Source: Hesperophylax magnus (Eukaryota; Arthropoda; Insecta; Trichoptera; Limnephilidae). Taken from it: DNA of 64,000 nucleotides. The stretch spans positions 3,410,001-3,474,000 of the forward strand of contig JAIUSX010000014.1 of the NCBI GenBank assembly GCA_026573805.1, written 5' to 3'. Below the pieces are notes generated by a model that was given only the letters and a program-made list of their open reading frames with translations, was not told the origin of the DNA and made no database searches. Every line of letters begins with the position of its first letter. Within the stretch, counting starts at the first letter, position 1. Shown in pieces: positions 25,271-38,344 of this stretch. The position numbers and the translations under genes are program-made.

Positions 25271-28200
25271 AAGCAGCCCATAAGAATTAATATTTTTTCA
25301 TAAATGCAACTTTTTGCAGATTGTGTGACTGATTTCCTTTAAGACCATGATTTTTATCACAATTCCGAAATTTCAGTCCGTTTGGTACCATAGAGCCAGA
25401 AAAAATTGCATTAAAAGGTCGAACCCAAGTCTCAAATTAGCGCCCATAAAAATAATGATTTTTCCAGAAATGACACATTTTGCAGATTGTGTGACTGATT
25501 TCAAGAGCATGATTTTAATCACAATTCCGAAATTTCAGCCCGTTTGGTACCAAAGAGCTTGAAAAAAATGGCACTTAGAGGTCGAACCCAAGTCTAAAAT
25601 TGGCGCCCATAAAAATTATGATTTTTCCAGAAATGCAACTTTTTGCATATTGTGTAACTGATTTCAGTTAAGAGCATGATTTTTATCACGATTCCGAAAT
25701 TTCAGTCCGTTTGGTACCATAGAGCCTGAAAAAATTGCTTTAAAAGGTCGAACCCAAATCTCAAATTAGCGCCCATAAAAATAATGATTTTTTCCGAAAT
25801 GCAACTATAGGCAGATTTTGGGACTGATTCCTGTTTGGACTATGATTCTGAACACGATTCCGAAATTTACGTTCGTTTGGAACCATAGAGCCTAAAAAAA
25901 TGGCTTTTAAAGGTCGAACCCAAGTATCAAATAAGCCGCCCATAAGAACAATGATTTTTCCAGAAATGCAACAATAGGCAGATTTTGGGACTGATTCCGG
26001 TTCGGACTATTATTCTGAACACGATTCCGAAATTTCAGTCCGTTTGATACCATAGAGCCTGAAAAAATTGCATTAAAAGGTCGAACCCAAGTCTCAAATG
26101 AGCGCCCATAAAAATAATGATTTTTCCCGAAATGCAACTTTAAGCAGATGGTGTGGCTGATTTCGGTTTTGACTATGATTCTGAACACGATTCCGAAATT
26201 TCAGTTCGTTTGGTACCATAGAGCCTGAAAAAATTGCATTAAAAGTTCGAACCCAAGTCTCAAAGTAGCGCCCATAAAAATAATGATTTTTCCCGAAATG
26301 AAACTTTAAGCCGATTGTGTGGCTGATTTTGGTTTTAACTATGATTCTGAACACGATTCCGAAATTTCAGTTCGTTTGGAACCATAGAGCCTAAAAAAAT
26401 GGCTTTTAACGGTCGAACCCAAGTTTCAAATCAGTGCCCATTAGAATTATGATTTTTCCAGAAATGCAACTTTTTGCATATTGTGTGACTGACTTCTGTT
26501 AAGAGCATGATTTTTATCACGATTCCGAAATTTCAGGCCGTTTGGTACCATAGAGCCTGAAAAAATTGCATTAAAAGTTCGAACCCAAGTCTCAAATTAG
26601 CGCCCATAAAAATAATGATTTTTCCCGAAATGCATCTTTAAGCAGATTGTGTGGCTGATTTCGGTTTTGACTATGATTCTGAACACGATTCCGAAATTTC
26701 AGTTCGTTTGAAACCATAGAGCCTAAAAGAATGGCTTTTAAAGGTCGAACCCAAGTCTCAAATCAGTGCCCATAAGAATTATGATTTTTCCAGAAATGCA
26801 ACTTTTTGCATATTGTGTGACTGATTTCAGTTAAGAGCATGATTTTTATCACGATTCCGAAATTTCAGTCCGTTTGGAACCATAGAGCCTGAAAAAATTG
26901 CTTTAAAAGGTCGAACCCAAATCTCAAATTAGCGCCCATAAAAATAATGATTTTTTCCGAAATGCAACTATAGGCAGATTTTGGGACTGATTCCTGTTTG
27001 GACTACTATTCTGAACACGATTCCGAAATTTGCGTTCGTTTGGAACCATAGAGCCTAAAAAAATGGCTTTTAAAGGTCGAACCCAAGTATCAAATAAGCC
27101 GCCCATAAGAACAATGATTTTTCCAGAAATGCAACAATAGGCAGATTTTGGGAATGATTCCGGTTCGGACTATAATTCTGAACACGATTCCGAAATTTCA
27201 ATCCGTTTGGTACCATAGAGCCTGAAAAAATTGCATTAAAAGTTCGAACCCAAGTCTCAAATTAGCGCCCATAAAAATAATGATTTTTCCCGAAAGCAAC
27301 TTTATGCAGATTGTGTGGCTGATTTCAATTTTGACTATGATTCTGAAGACGATTACGAATTTTCAGTTCCTTTGGTACCATAGAGCCTGAAAAAATTGCA
27401 TTAAAAGTTCGAACCCAAGTCTCAAATTAGCGCCCATAAAAATAATGATTTTTCCCGAAATGCAACTTTAAGCAGATTGTGTGGCTGATTTCGGTTTTGA
27501 CTATGATTCTGAACACGATTCCGAAATTTCAGATCGTTTGGAACCATAGAGCCTTAAAAAATGGCTTTTAAAGGTCGAACCTAAGTGTCAAATCAGTGCC
27601 CATTAGAATTATGATTTTTCCAGAAATGCAACTTTTTGCATATTGTGTGACTGATTTCTGTTAAGAGCATGATTTTTATCACGATTCCAAAATTTCAGCT
27701 CGATTGGTACCATAGAGCATGAAAAAATGGCGTTTAGAGGTCTAACCCAAGTATCAAATAAGCCGCCCATAAAAACAATGATTTTTCCAGAAATGCGACT
27801 TTATGCAGATTTTGTGACTGATTTCGGTTTGAACTATGATTCTGAACACGATTCCGAAATTTCAGTTCGTTCTGAACCATAGAGCCTAAAAAAATGGCAT
27901 TTAAAGGTCGAACCCAAGTCTCAAATTAGCGCCCATAAGAATGATGATTTTTCCAGAAATGCAACTTTAAGCAGATTGTGTGGCTGATTTCGGTTTTGAC
28001 TATGATTCTGAACACGATTCCGAAATTTCAGTTCGTTTGGAACCATAGAGCCTAAAAAAATGGCTTTTAAAGGTCGAACCCAAGTCTCAAATTAGCGCCC
28101 ATAAAAATAATGATTTTTCCCGAAATGCAACTTTAAGCAGATTGTATGGCTGATTTCGGTTTTGACTATGATTCTGAACACGATTCCGAAATTTAAGTTC

Positions 28201-29085
28201 GTTTGGAACCATAGAGCCTAAAAAAATGGCTTTTAAAGGTCGAACCCAAGTTTCAAATTAGTGCCCAAAAGTATAATGATTATTCCAGAAATGCAACATT
28301 TTGTAGATGGTATGACTGAATTCAGTTGAGACTATGATTCTTATCAAGATACCGAAATTTCAGTTCGTTTGGTAGCATAGAGCCTGAAATAATGGCATTT
28401 AAAGGTCGAACCCAAGTATCAAATAAGCCGCCAATAAGAATTATGATTTTTCCAGAAATGCAACTTTATGCATATTGTGTTCCGATTTCTTTTAAGACCA
28501 TGATTCTTATCACAATACCAAAATTTCAGCCCGTTTGGTAACATAGAGCCTGAAAAAATTGCATTAAAAGGTCGAACCCAAGTCTCAAATTAACGCCCAT
28601 AAAAATTATGATTTTTCCCGAAATGCAACTTTAAGCAGATTGTGTGGCTGATTTCGGTTTTGTGCTATGATTCTGAACACGATTCCGTAATTTCAGTCCA
28701 ATTGGTACCATAGAGCCTGAATAAATTGCATTAAAAGTTCGAACCCAAGTCTCAATTTAGCGCCCATAAAAATAATGGTTTCGACTTGGATTCTGAACAC
28801 GATTCCGAAATAGCTTTTAAAGATCGAACCCAAGTCTGAAATAAGGGCCCATAAGAATAATGATGTTGCAAAAAATGCAACTTTAAGCAGATTTTGCGAC
28901 TGCTTCCAGTTTGTACTATATTTCTGAACACGATTCCGAAATTTCAGTCCGTTTGTTACCATAGAGCCTGAATAAATTGCATTAAAAGTTCGAACCCAAG
29001 TCTCAATTTTGCGCCCATAAAAATAATGATTTTTCCAGAAATGCATCTTTAAGCAGATTGTGTGGCTGATTTCGGTTTTGACTAT
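25271..29085 (+). repeat. 166-bp satellite, left part of duplication copy 2
   Basis: Repeats 12197-16011 at offset 13,074: end of HOR unit 3 (25271-25840), partial HOR unit 4 (25841-27694) and diverged monomers (27695-29085). It ends with the target-site copy ACTAT at 29081-29085. Confidence 0.93.
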
Positions 29086-29409
29086 TGTTCAGACTTTAGC
29101 CAAGAATCAAACCAACGAAAATGCCACCTGTATCTGTATTGAGTAATTGAAATATCCGACAGATGTCTCCTCTAAGGGCAATAATTATGATTATGTACCA
29201 ATACATTCAAATGAATTAGTTATAAATAGGCTTGCAAGCCCATTTTCTTTCTCTTCTCTCTCTGAATAATGGATCAATAACATCCATGAAATAATTACGG
29301 AATTCGAGGGTGGTCATTTTTTTGTTACCAATGATGTGTGTTCTAAGGAATAAAACTTATCGATTATATTTCGTAGTATCATTAATTTAACGAGGCCATT
29401 ATTGTAACA
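29086..29409 (+). repeat. 5' LTR of BEL copy 2
   Basis: 324 bp, carrying the 5'-LTR-specific variants TTTAGCC, CTCCTCT and ACCAATG. TATA box at 29221-29228, AATAAA at 29349-29354; candidate primer site at 29412-29427. Confidence 0.95.
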
Positions 29410-29960
29410 TATGGTCCAATCGAGCCGCATCGTGCACCAGAAAGAGCCGAAATATGAACCAGCAAAAAACCAAGAAGATGCAGATCATCATCAGATAAGT
29501 ATCCCAATGCCATCCTATCAAAACTGTGACCGAATCCCGAATCCTTCCTATTTCAAATTATCCCAAATGAAATATTTAAATATGCAACAAAGATTAAAAA
29601 AAATAAATTATTGTTGTTTCTGATTTTTCAGTTATATAAAATTTTAATAGCTACCTACATTGCAAATTGATACGATTATTGTTAAATGAGCATCTCAATT
29701 GTAAGAGTTTTGTCATTGGATTTATTTAATTAAAAATAATTCACGCGAATGTTCAAATTTATCGAGTAAAATTTCGCTACAAAATAATTTCAGCGAATTT
29801 CTGATTTAAAAAGTTATCAGTGGTGAGTGGATGTTCTGATTTAAAAAAGTTGTCAGCCCTGGCACTGGCAAGCATTTTTACTAACACCGCCGTGTTTTCA
29901 TTCGTAAACTGTCAGTTGTTTGAGGTTAAAAGTTAAATTTTTTATTATTTACCATTAAAG

Positions 29961-30338
29961 ATGGAAAAGTTAAAGCCGTTAATTAACAAGCGTGGAATTT
30001 TGAAAGCGAAATTGACAAGGTTTAATGATATTTTAAAGACACTCGATAAAACGGAACTAGGATTACGTTATCAAAAGGTCGAAAAATTGTTAGATGACTT
30101 TGAAAAAATTCAATCTCAAATCGAAGAACTTTCGGATGACGAGGCAGAACACGTAAGTCAACGTGAATCCTTTGAAAATCAATATTTCTCTGTACTTGCA
30201 TTAGCAAAAGGTTTATTGAATTCAGTAAATCATGAAAAATGTGAAATTAAATTACCAACTTTGAAACTTATTGAATTTCATGGTGAAATTACTGACTATG
30301 CTAAATTCGCTGAGACCTTTAAAGCAATCGTGCCTTAA
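29961..30338 (+). pseudogene. BEL gag N-terminal fragment (copy 2)
   Basis: This 125-codon frame has the same translation as the fragment at 16887-17264, ending at the same TAA within the gag domain. The shared break dates the lesion to before the segmental duplication. Confidence 0.8.
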
Positions 30339-33300
30339 AAAAGACGCAGCTAAATTGATTGCCTCCTTGACCATATCGCACGACAATTACGAATCTGCGT
30401 GGCAGATACTGCAGGAACGGTACGCGAATAAAAAAATAATAGTTCATAGGCATGTTGCATCTTTATTTCAGTTAAAAGATATGAAACAAGAATGTCCAGT
30501 CGCGTTAAGGCATATTATTGATCAGGCTAATATAAATTTAGAAGCGTTAAAAAATCTAGGATTACATGTTGATTCCTGGGACGCGATTATGATATATTTA
30601 ATATCTAATAAATTGGATGGATCAACTCGTAGATTTTGGGAAGAGCAGCCAATAGATGGTGCACTCCCAACGTTGAAAGAATTTATTACATGTCTAACCA
30701 AACGTGTTGAGGTACTGGAGTTCACAAATTTGCAAGAAAAAAGGCCTACCTACAAGAATGTTACAACACGTGATGATCGCAAGAAAGATTTGTATGTCTC
30801 ATTGATAGCAAACAAACACGGATGCATCCTATGTAAAGAAAATCATCCAGTGTATTATTGTAAAAAAATTCTCAAATTAAATATCCAGGGAAGATTAGAA
30901 TTTTTAAGAAAGGCCCGAGCCTGTTTCAAATGTTTGAGGGTAGGACATTTTACACAAGATTGCAAAAATAAATTCAAATGTAAAATCTGTGCAAGTGATC
31001 AACATAATACTTTGATACATGTTAATGAATTAAATAGTGAAAACACAAATGAAGAGGCACACAGCTCGACATCAGTGGCAAATCATACGGTGTTAAATAA
31101 AAATGAAAAGATAATTTTATTATCTACAGCGATCGTGAATATCGTAGGTAGCGACAACCGTTTACACAAAGCGAGGGTATTATTGGATTCAGGCGCCCAA
31201 TCGAATTTCATAAGAGAGAGTTTTGCAAAAAAATTAGAATTAAAAACAGAAAAAATAAATACGCCGGTGTCTGGAATACAAAATCGCATCACACATATCA
31301 ATCGAAGAGTTATAATTGACATGTTAGCAGTGAATAGTGATTATAATAAGAAAATTTCTTGTTTAGTATTGCAGGCTATAACAACCGACCTACCCCAAAT
31401 GACATTCAAGAAACAAGAGTTGAAGATCCCATCTGGCTTGCAACTAGCGGATAAGGACTTCAATGTCACGTCTCCAATTGACATCCTGTTGGGTGCGGAA
31501 GTTTTTTGGGAAATAATGTATAATGATCGAATACGCTTAACGGAGGGCGGGCCAACTATTCAAAGGACTGAACTCGGTTGGATTGTTTCCGGAGCGATCG
31601 ACATCATCACTAAAACAAGGCCAGTATCAATTAATTGTAATCTAGCCATTAATAAAATAGGTAACCAGATGGAAAGATTCTGGAAACTAGAAGAGGTGGA
31701 TGCCATGAAACCTCAGAATTTTGAAGAAAAGGCTTGCGAAGTCAACTTTACAGAGTGTCATAGTAGAGACACGGAGGGCAGATTTACGGTAGCCTTACCA
31801 ACCCGCCCTTGTATAGAGCAACTAGGGAGTTCTTTATCAATGGCTGAAAAAAGGTTTCATACATTGGAAAGAAAATTTTCCACCAATAAAGAATTGAAAT
31901 GTCAATATAGCATGTTTATGAGAGAATATTTACAATTGGGTCATATGGAAGAGTGCCGAAAATCCGAATGCGATGCGAGATCATATTTTTTACCACATCA
32001 TGCGGTGATGAAGGAGTCAAGCACCACCACTAAAGTTCGCGTGGTGTTCGATGGATCGGCAAAAACATCTTCTGGTATTTCCCTTAATGATGCTCTGATG
32101 GTCGGACCTAACATACAAAAGGATTTAAATATTCAAATTTTACATTTCAGAAAACATCCTGTAGTCATAACTGCGGACATAGAGAAAATGTACCGTCAGA
32201 TAAACGTGCAGGAAAGCGACCGCAATCTACAGAAAATTGTTTGGCGCTTTTCACAGGATGAGGATTTGAAGCATTACAAGCTAAGGACAGTGACTTATGG
32301 ATTAGGACCGTCATCTTTCCTGGCGACAAGATGCCTGAAGCAAATAGGTATTGAAAATAAACTTTCATTTCCTATAGCAAGCAATGTCATTGAAAATGAC
32401 TTTTACATGGACGACCTATTAACGGGAGGAAATGACGTTGAATCGTGCCACCTTCTAAAACAACAAGTAATCAGTTTACTAAAATCTGCAGGGATGAATC
32501 TAAGAAAATGGAGATCGAACGCGGCAGAATTATCTTCCGAACCAGGTCAAGATATGCAAGGATTGATATCTAAAGAACCCCAAGAAGAAAAAATACTAGG
32601 ATTAATCTGGAACAGTGAGTTTGATTACTTTTCATATGCAGTGAAAAAACCAGTATGTACCGTACAAAGCAAACGGCGGATATTGTCAAGTATCGCCTCA
32701 ACGTTCGATCCTTTAGGACTGCTAGGACCAGTAACGGTTGTAGCAAAACTAATTATGCAGAGATTATGGATATCTAAGACTTCCTGGGACGAAGAAATAC
32801 CCGAGGGAATATTAAAAGATTGGGAAAATTACATGAAAAATTTATCTCAAATAAACCTGTTGAAAATAAAGAGAAGAATCTTGTGGGGTCAAAACAGCCT
32901 ACAAATCCATGGTTTTTGCGACGCATCGGAAAAGGCCTACGGAGCCTGTGCGTATCTAGTATCCAGGGACGCCGAGGGTAAGATGCACTCTCAGTTAATA
33001 TCTTCCAGGTCCAGGATAGCACCATTAAAAAACATATCCCTGCCAAAATTGGAACTTTGTGGTGCGGTGCTGTTAACGAAATTATTAAAAAACATCAAAG
33101 AAGCGCTCAACATGGTTGAGGTGGATACATACTACTGGTGTGACTCTACCATCGCACTATGCTGGATAAGAGGACAGCCAGCTAGATGGAATACCTTTGT
33201 GGCCAACAGGGTTGCCGAGATACAAGAGGCCGGCGATCCCGCCCATTGGCGACATGTTTCATCGCAGGAAAACGCCGCTGATATTTTATCAAGAGGAGTT

Positions 33301-33558
33301 ACAGCAAACAAACTATTACAAGCAGATATTTGGTGGAAGGGTCCAGATTGGCTAATAAGAGAGGCCGATCGCTGGCCGAAGCCAGAAAATTCCTGTATAA
33401 ATCCTCCAGAGATAAAAACCAAGGCGGTATGCGTGTCTACTAATGTCACGGAGTGGGACATCTTTTCAAAATTTTCCTCTCTCAACAAGCTAAAGAGAAT
33501 AACTGCATATATATATTGCGTTTCTTTAATAATTGTAACACAAAAAACTGTAAATTAA
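30271..33558 (+). pseudogene. BEL gag C-terminus, protease, RT and RNase H (copy 2)
   Basis: The 1095-codon frame gives the same translation as 17197-20484: CCHC knuckle at C218, protease DSG at D306, RT YMDD at 712-715, RNase H D884, E928 and D958. It ends at the same frameshift before integrase. No substitution in the translated product separates it from the first copy, so selection or time has left no trace since duplication. Confidence 0.9.
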
Positions 33559-34934
33559 CCGGGAGGTTAAGCGTGCCGGAGCTGGACAATACATTGCATC
33601 GTCTAATAGCAATAATTCAACGCTACCATTTTAAGGATGAGTTCAGGGCTTTGAGTAATAAATGTTCACTGGATAAACGTAGCGTTATTTTGTCGCTTAA
33701 TCCATTTATAAATAATGGATTAATTTGTGTCGGGGGCAGGCTAACAAAGGTGAAACATTTATCATACCAGCAACGACACCCAATAATTTTACCAAAAAAT
33801 AATAAGTTAACAGAATTAATTATTCGACATCTTCATTATGTACATTTACATGCAGGGACACAAACTTTGTTATCTCTAGTGAGATTACAGTTCTGGCCGA
33901 TTGCCGGAAAAACCACTGTTAAGCAAATATTACATAAATGTATAGTATGTTTCAGAAAAAATCCAGTAACCAGTCAAGTTATCATGGGTGACTTGCCGGA
34001 AAACAGAATAACACCTAGCAGGCCGTTCGAGGTTACCGGGATTGATTACGCAGGTCCTATCATGATGAAAAGCGGTATCACCAGGAAGGCTCCATTGGTG
34101 AAATCTTATTTATGCATTTTTGTTTGTTTCTCAACGAAAGCTGTGCATTTGGAACTGGTAACGGACCTCACCACAGACAACTTTTTAAATTGTTTAAAAC
34201 GTTTCATTGCGCGGAGGGGCAAACCCTTTAAAATATATTCAGATAATGCGACCAATTTTAAGGGAGCATATAATCAACTGAGAGAATTGTATGAAAAATT
34301 AAAGAAATCTGATGACAAGATTCAAAAATATTTAGCTGATTTGTCAATACTGTGGGGATTTATTCCACCACGGTCACCGAATTTCGCTGGACTCTGGGAA
34401 GCAGCAGTGAAATCCGCCAAATATCATTTAAAAAGAATAACCGATAATTCAAGTTTAACCTTTGAACAATTATATACTTTATTGTGTCAGGTAGAATGCT
34501 GTTTAAATTCACGTCCGCTCACTCCTCTGTCCAACGATCCGACTGAACTGAATCCTTTGACTCCAAATCATTTCCTGATTGGCGGAGGGATAGCTTCTAT
34601 CTCTGAGAAGGATGTTCGGGAGATACAATATAATCGATTGAATCAATACCAAAAATTAAATGCACTGATTCAAACATTTTGGTGCAGGTGGAAACTGGAA
34701 TATCTTGCAGAATTACAAAGACTAAAGGAGGACAACCTGCCGCCTAATATGTGGAAACTAGCCAGGATCCTTGCTACTCACCCTGGAGCTGACGGGAAAG
34801 TGCGGGTGGTTACCCTCAAAACCGCACAAGGAACATTGAAGAGACCTATCAGCAAAATATGTTTATTACCCATGGAAAGGGATTCAAGCATTGCTACAGG
34901 GACGCCCGATGTACCCCCCGGACTGAATAAATAA
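33453..34934 (+). pseudogene. BEL integrase and C-terminal domain (copy 2)
   Basis: The 493-codon frame gives the same translation as 20379-21860: zinc-binding H126/C163/C166, catalytic D198, D264, E316, then the C-terminal domain. It is separated from RNase H by the same frameshift in the ATATATA run (about 33506-33517). The 69-bp direct repeat follows at 34941-35077. Confidence 0.9.
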
Positions 34935-35266
34935 GTTCCTGCAGTCATAAACAAGAGAAAAATCAACAAACCACCTGAAGGATGACCTTGGACCATCAAA
35001 TTTTTGCTAGCAGTCATAAGAAGGAGAAGAATTAGCAACCTACCTGAAGGATGACCTAGGAACATCGAATTAACTTGTTCATATTATGATTCTCTTATTT
35101 TAGAACTTTTTGTTCATATTCATCTCATGATTGTTTTTCAAATTAATTTGTCCATACTTATATTATGTTTATTTTTCAAATTATTTTTGTTTATATTATG
35201 GTTATTTTTAAAAATTATTTTTTTGTTTATGTGTAAAAAAATAAATTCTTCCCTGCCGTGGCAGCA

Positions 35267-35590
35267 TGTTCAGACTTTAACCAAGAATCAAACCAACGAA
35301 AATGCCACCTGTATCTGTATTGAGTAATTGAAATATCCGACAGATGTCTCCCCTAAGGGCAATAATTATGATTATGTACCAATACATTCAAATGAATTAG
35401 TTATAAATAGGCTTGCAAGCCCATTTTCTTTCTCTTCTCTCTCTGAATAATGGATCAATAACATCCATGAAATAATTACGGAATTCGAGGGTGGTCATTT
35501 TTTTGTTACCAGTGATGTGTGTTCTAAGGAATAAAACTTATCGATTATATTTCGTAGTATCATTAATTTAACGAGGCCATTATTGTAACA
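35267..35590 (+). repeat. 3' LTR of BEL copy 2
   Basis: 324 bp, with the 3'-LTR-specific variants TTTAACC, CTCCCCT and ACCAGTG; TATA box at 35402-35409. Confidence 0.95.
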
Positions 35591-37791
35591 ACTATGATTT
35601 TGAACACGATTCCGAAATTTCAGTTCGTTTGGTACCAGGGCGTGAAAAAATAGCTTATAAAGGTCGAACCCAAGTCTCAAATAAGCAGCCCATTAGAATT
35701 AAGATTTTTTCAGAAATGCAACATTTTGCAGATTTTGTGACTGATTTCTGTTAACACCATGGTTTTTATCACAATTCTAAAATTTCAGTCCGTTTGGAAC
35801 GGTAGAGCCTGAAAAAATTGCATTAAAAGGTCGAACCCAAGTCTCAAATTAGCGCCCATAAAAATAATGATTTTTCCCTAAATCCAACTTTAAGCAGATT
35901 GTGTGGCTGATTTCGGTTTTGACTATGATTCTGAACACGATTCCAAAATTTCAGTTCGTTTGGGACCATAGAGCTTAAAAAAATGGCTTTTAAAGGTCGA
36001 ACCCAAGTCTCAAATTAGCGCCCATAAAAATAATGATTTTTCCCGAAATGCAACTTTAAGCAGATTGTATGGCTGAATTCGGTTTTGACTATGATTCTAA
36101 ACACGATTCCAAAATTTCAGTTCGTTTGGAACCATAGAGTCTAAAAAAATGGCTTTAAAGGTCGAACCCAAGTCTCAAATTAGTGCCCAAAAGTATAATG
36201 ATTATTCCAGAAATGCAACATTTTGTAGATTGTATGACTGAATTCAGTTGAGACTATAATTCTTATCAAGATACCGAAATTTCAGTTCGTTTGGTAGCAT
36301 AAAGCCTGAAAAAATGGCATTTAAAGGTCGAACCCAAGTATTAAATAAGCCGCCAATAAGAATTATGATTTTTCCAGAAATGCAAATTTTTGCATATTGT
36401 GTGACTGATTTCTTTTAAGACCATGATTCTTATCAAAATACAAAAATTTCAGCCCGTTTGGTACCATAGAGCCTGAAAAAATTGAATTAAAAGGTCGAAC
36501 CCAAGTCTCAAATTAGCGCCCATAAAAATAATGATTTTTCCCGAAATGCAACATTAAGCAGATTGTGTGGCTGATTTCGGTTTTGTGCTATGATTCTGAA
36601 CACGATTCCGTAATTTCAGTCCGATTGGTACCATAGAGCATGAAAAAATTGCATTAAAAGGTCGAACCCAAGTCTCAAATTAGCGCCCATAAAAATAATG
36701 ATTTTTTCCCGAAATGCAACTTTAAGCAGATTGTGTGGCTGATTTCGGTTTTGACTATAATTCTGAACACGATTCCGAAATTTCAGTTCGTTTGGTAGCA
36801 TAGAGCCTGAAAAAAAGGCTTTTGAAGGTCGAACACAAGTCTCAAATTAGCGCACATAAAAATAATGATTTTTCCCGAAATGCAACTTTAAGCAGATTGT
36901 GTGGCTGATTTCGGTTTCGACTTGGATTCTGAACACGATTCCGAAATAGCTTATAAAGGTCGAACCCAAGTCTCAAATAAGCAGCCCATTAGAATTAAGT
37001 TTTTTTCAGAAATGCAACATTTTGCAGATTGACTAATTTCTGTTAAGACAATGATTCTTATCACAATTCTGAAATTTCAGTTCGTTTGGTACAATAGAGC
37101 CTGAAAAAATGGCTTTTAAAGATCGAACCCAAGTCTGAAATAAGGGCCCATAAGAATAATGATGTTGCAAAAAATGCAACTTTAAGCAGATTTTGCGACT
37201 GCTTCCAGTTTGGACTATGATTTTGAACACGATTCCGAAATTTCATCCCGCTTGGTACCATAGAGCCGGAAAAAATTGCATTAAAAGGACGAACCCAAGT
37301 CTCAAATTAGCGCCCATAAAAATAATGATTTTTCCAGAAATGCAACTTTAAGCAGATTTTGTGACTTATTCCGGTTTGGACTATGATTCTGAACACGATT
37401 CCGAAATTTCAGTCCGTTTGGTACCATAGAGCTCAAAAAAATGGCTTTTAAAGGTCAAACCCAAGTCTCAAATAAGCAGCCCATAAGAACTAAGATTTTT
37501 TCAGAAATGCAACATTTTGCAGATTGTGTGACTGATTTCTGTTAAGACCATGATTCTTATCACAATTCTAAAATTTCAGCCAGTTCGGAACGATAGAGCC
37601 TGAAAAAATGGATTTTAAAGGTCGAACCCAAGTCTCAAATTAGCGCCCATAAGAATGATGATTTTTCCAGAAATTCAACTTTAAGCAGATTTTGTGACTG
37701 ATTCCGGTTTGGACTATGATTCTGAACACGTTTCCGAAATTTCAGTCCGTTTGGTACCATAGAGCCTGAAAAATTGCATTAAAAGGTCGAA
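35591..37791 (+). repeat. Diverged 166-bp satellite, right of BEL copy 2
   Basis: Repeats 22517-24717 at offset 13,074. Confidence 0.9.
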
Positions 37792-37962
37792 TTGGGACGA
37801 TTGTATGTAAGAGTCTGTTATTTATTTTATTTATTGTATTATAACTGTATACTGAGATAGAACCTGCAGACAAGCAGCCATGTGGCAGCTTCGTGGGACT
37901 ATCTATACATTGTCTAAAAAAAAAAAAAAATGTAAAAAATTTCATTCAATAAAGATCAGCTT

Positions 37963-37996
<34 letters not shown>
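37792..37996 (+). mobile_element. Poly(A)-tailed retroposed fragment, duplicated copy
   Basis: Repeats 24718-24922, including the internal 15-A run, the AATAAA signal and a tail of exactly 29 A. Confidence 0.75.
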
Positions 37997-37999
<3 letters not shown>

Positions 38000-38344
38000 A
38001 AATCTCAAATAAGCCGCCCATAAGAATTATGATTTTTCCAGAAATGCAACTATTTGCAGATTGTGTGACTGATTTCTGTTAAGACCACGATTTTTATTAC
38101 AATTCCGAAATTTCAGCCCGTTTGGTACGATAGATCCTTAAAAAAATGGCTTTTAAAGGTCGAATCCAAGTCTCAAATTAGCGCCCATAAAAATAAAGAT
38201 TTTTCCAGAAATGCAACTTTAAGCAGATTTTGCGACTGCTTCCGGTTTGGACTATGATTCTGAAAACGATTCCGAAATTTCAGTCCGTTTGGTACCATAG
38301 AGCCTCAAAAAATGGCTTTTAATGGTCGAACCCAAGTCTCAAAT
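37997..38344 (+). repeat. Diverged satellite at the end of duplication copy 2
   Basis: Repeats 24923-25270; beyond 38344 the sequence differs from what follows copy 1. Confidence 0.88.

Larger units (their letters stand above)
29086..35590 (+). mobile_element. BEL/Pao LTR retrotransposon, copy 2 (6505 bp)
   Basis: Same element, same target duplication (ACTAT at 29081-29085 and 35591-35595), same three LTR differences and same two coding breaks as the copy at 16012-22516. It arose by duplication of the surrounding 13,074-bp segment, not by a second insertion. Confidence 0.95.
25271..38344. repeat. 13,074-bp tandem segmental duplication, copy 2
   Basis: It is a direct repeat of 12197-25270 at a constant offset of 13,074. 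No difference was found in the stretches compared, which include all BEL translations, the LTR variants and both A-tracts (15 and 29 A). Identity ends after 38344, where copy 1 reads AAGCAGCCC and this copy reads TATCGCCC. Confidence 0.93.

Noticed and set aside
29086..35590. Second independent BEL insertion
   Set aside because: It shares the target duplication, flanks, LTR variants and both coding breaks with the first copy, so it is part of the 13,074-bp duplication.
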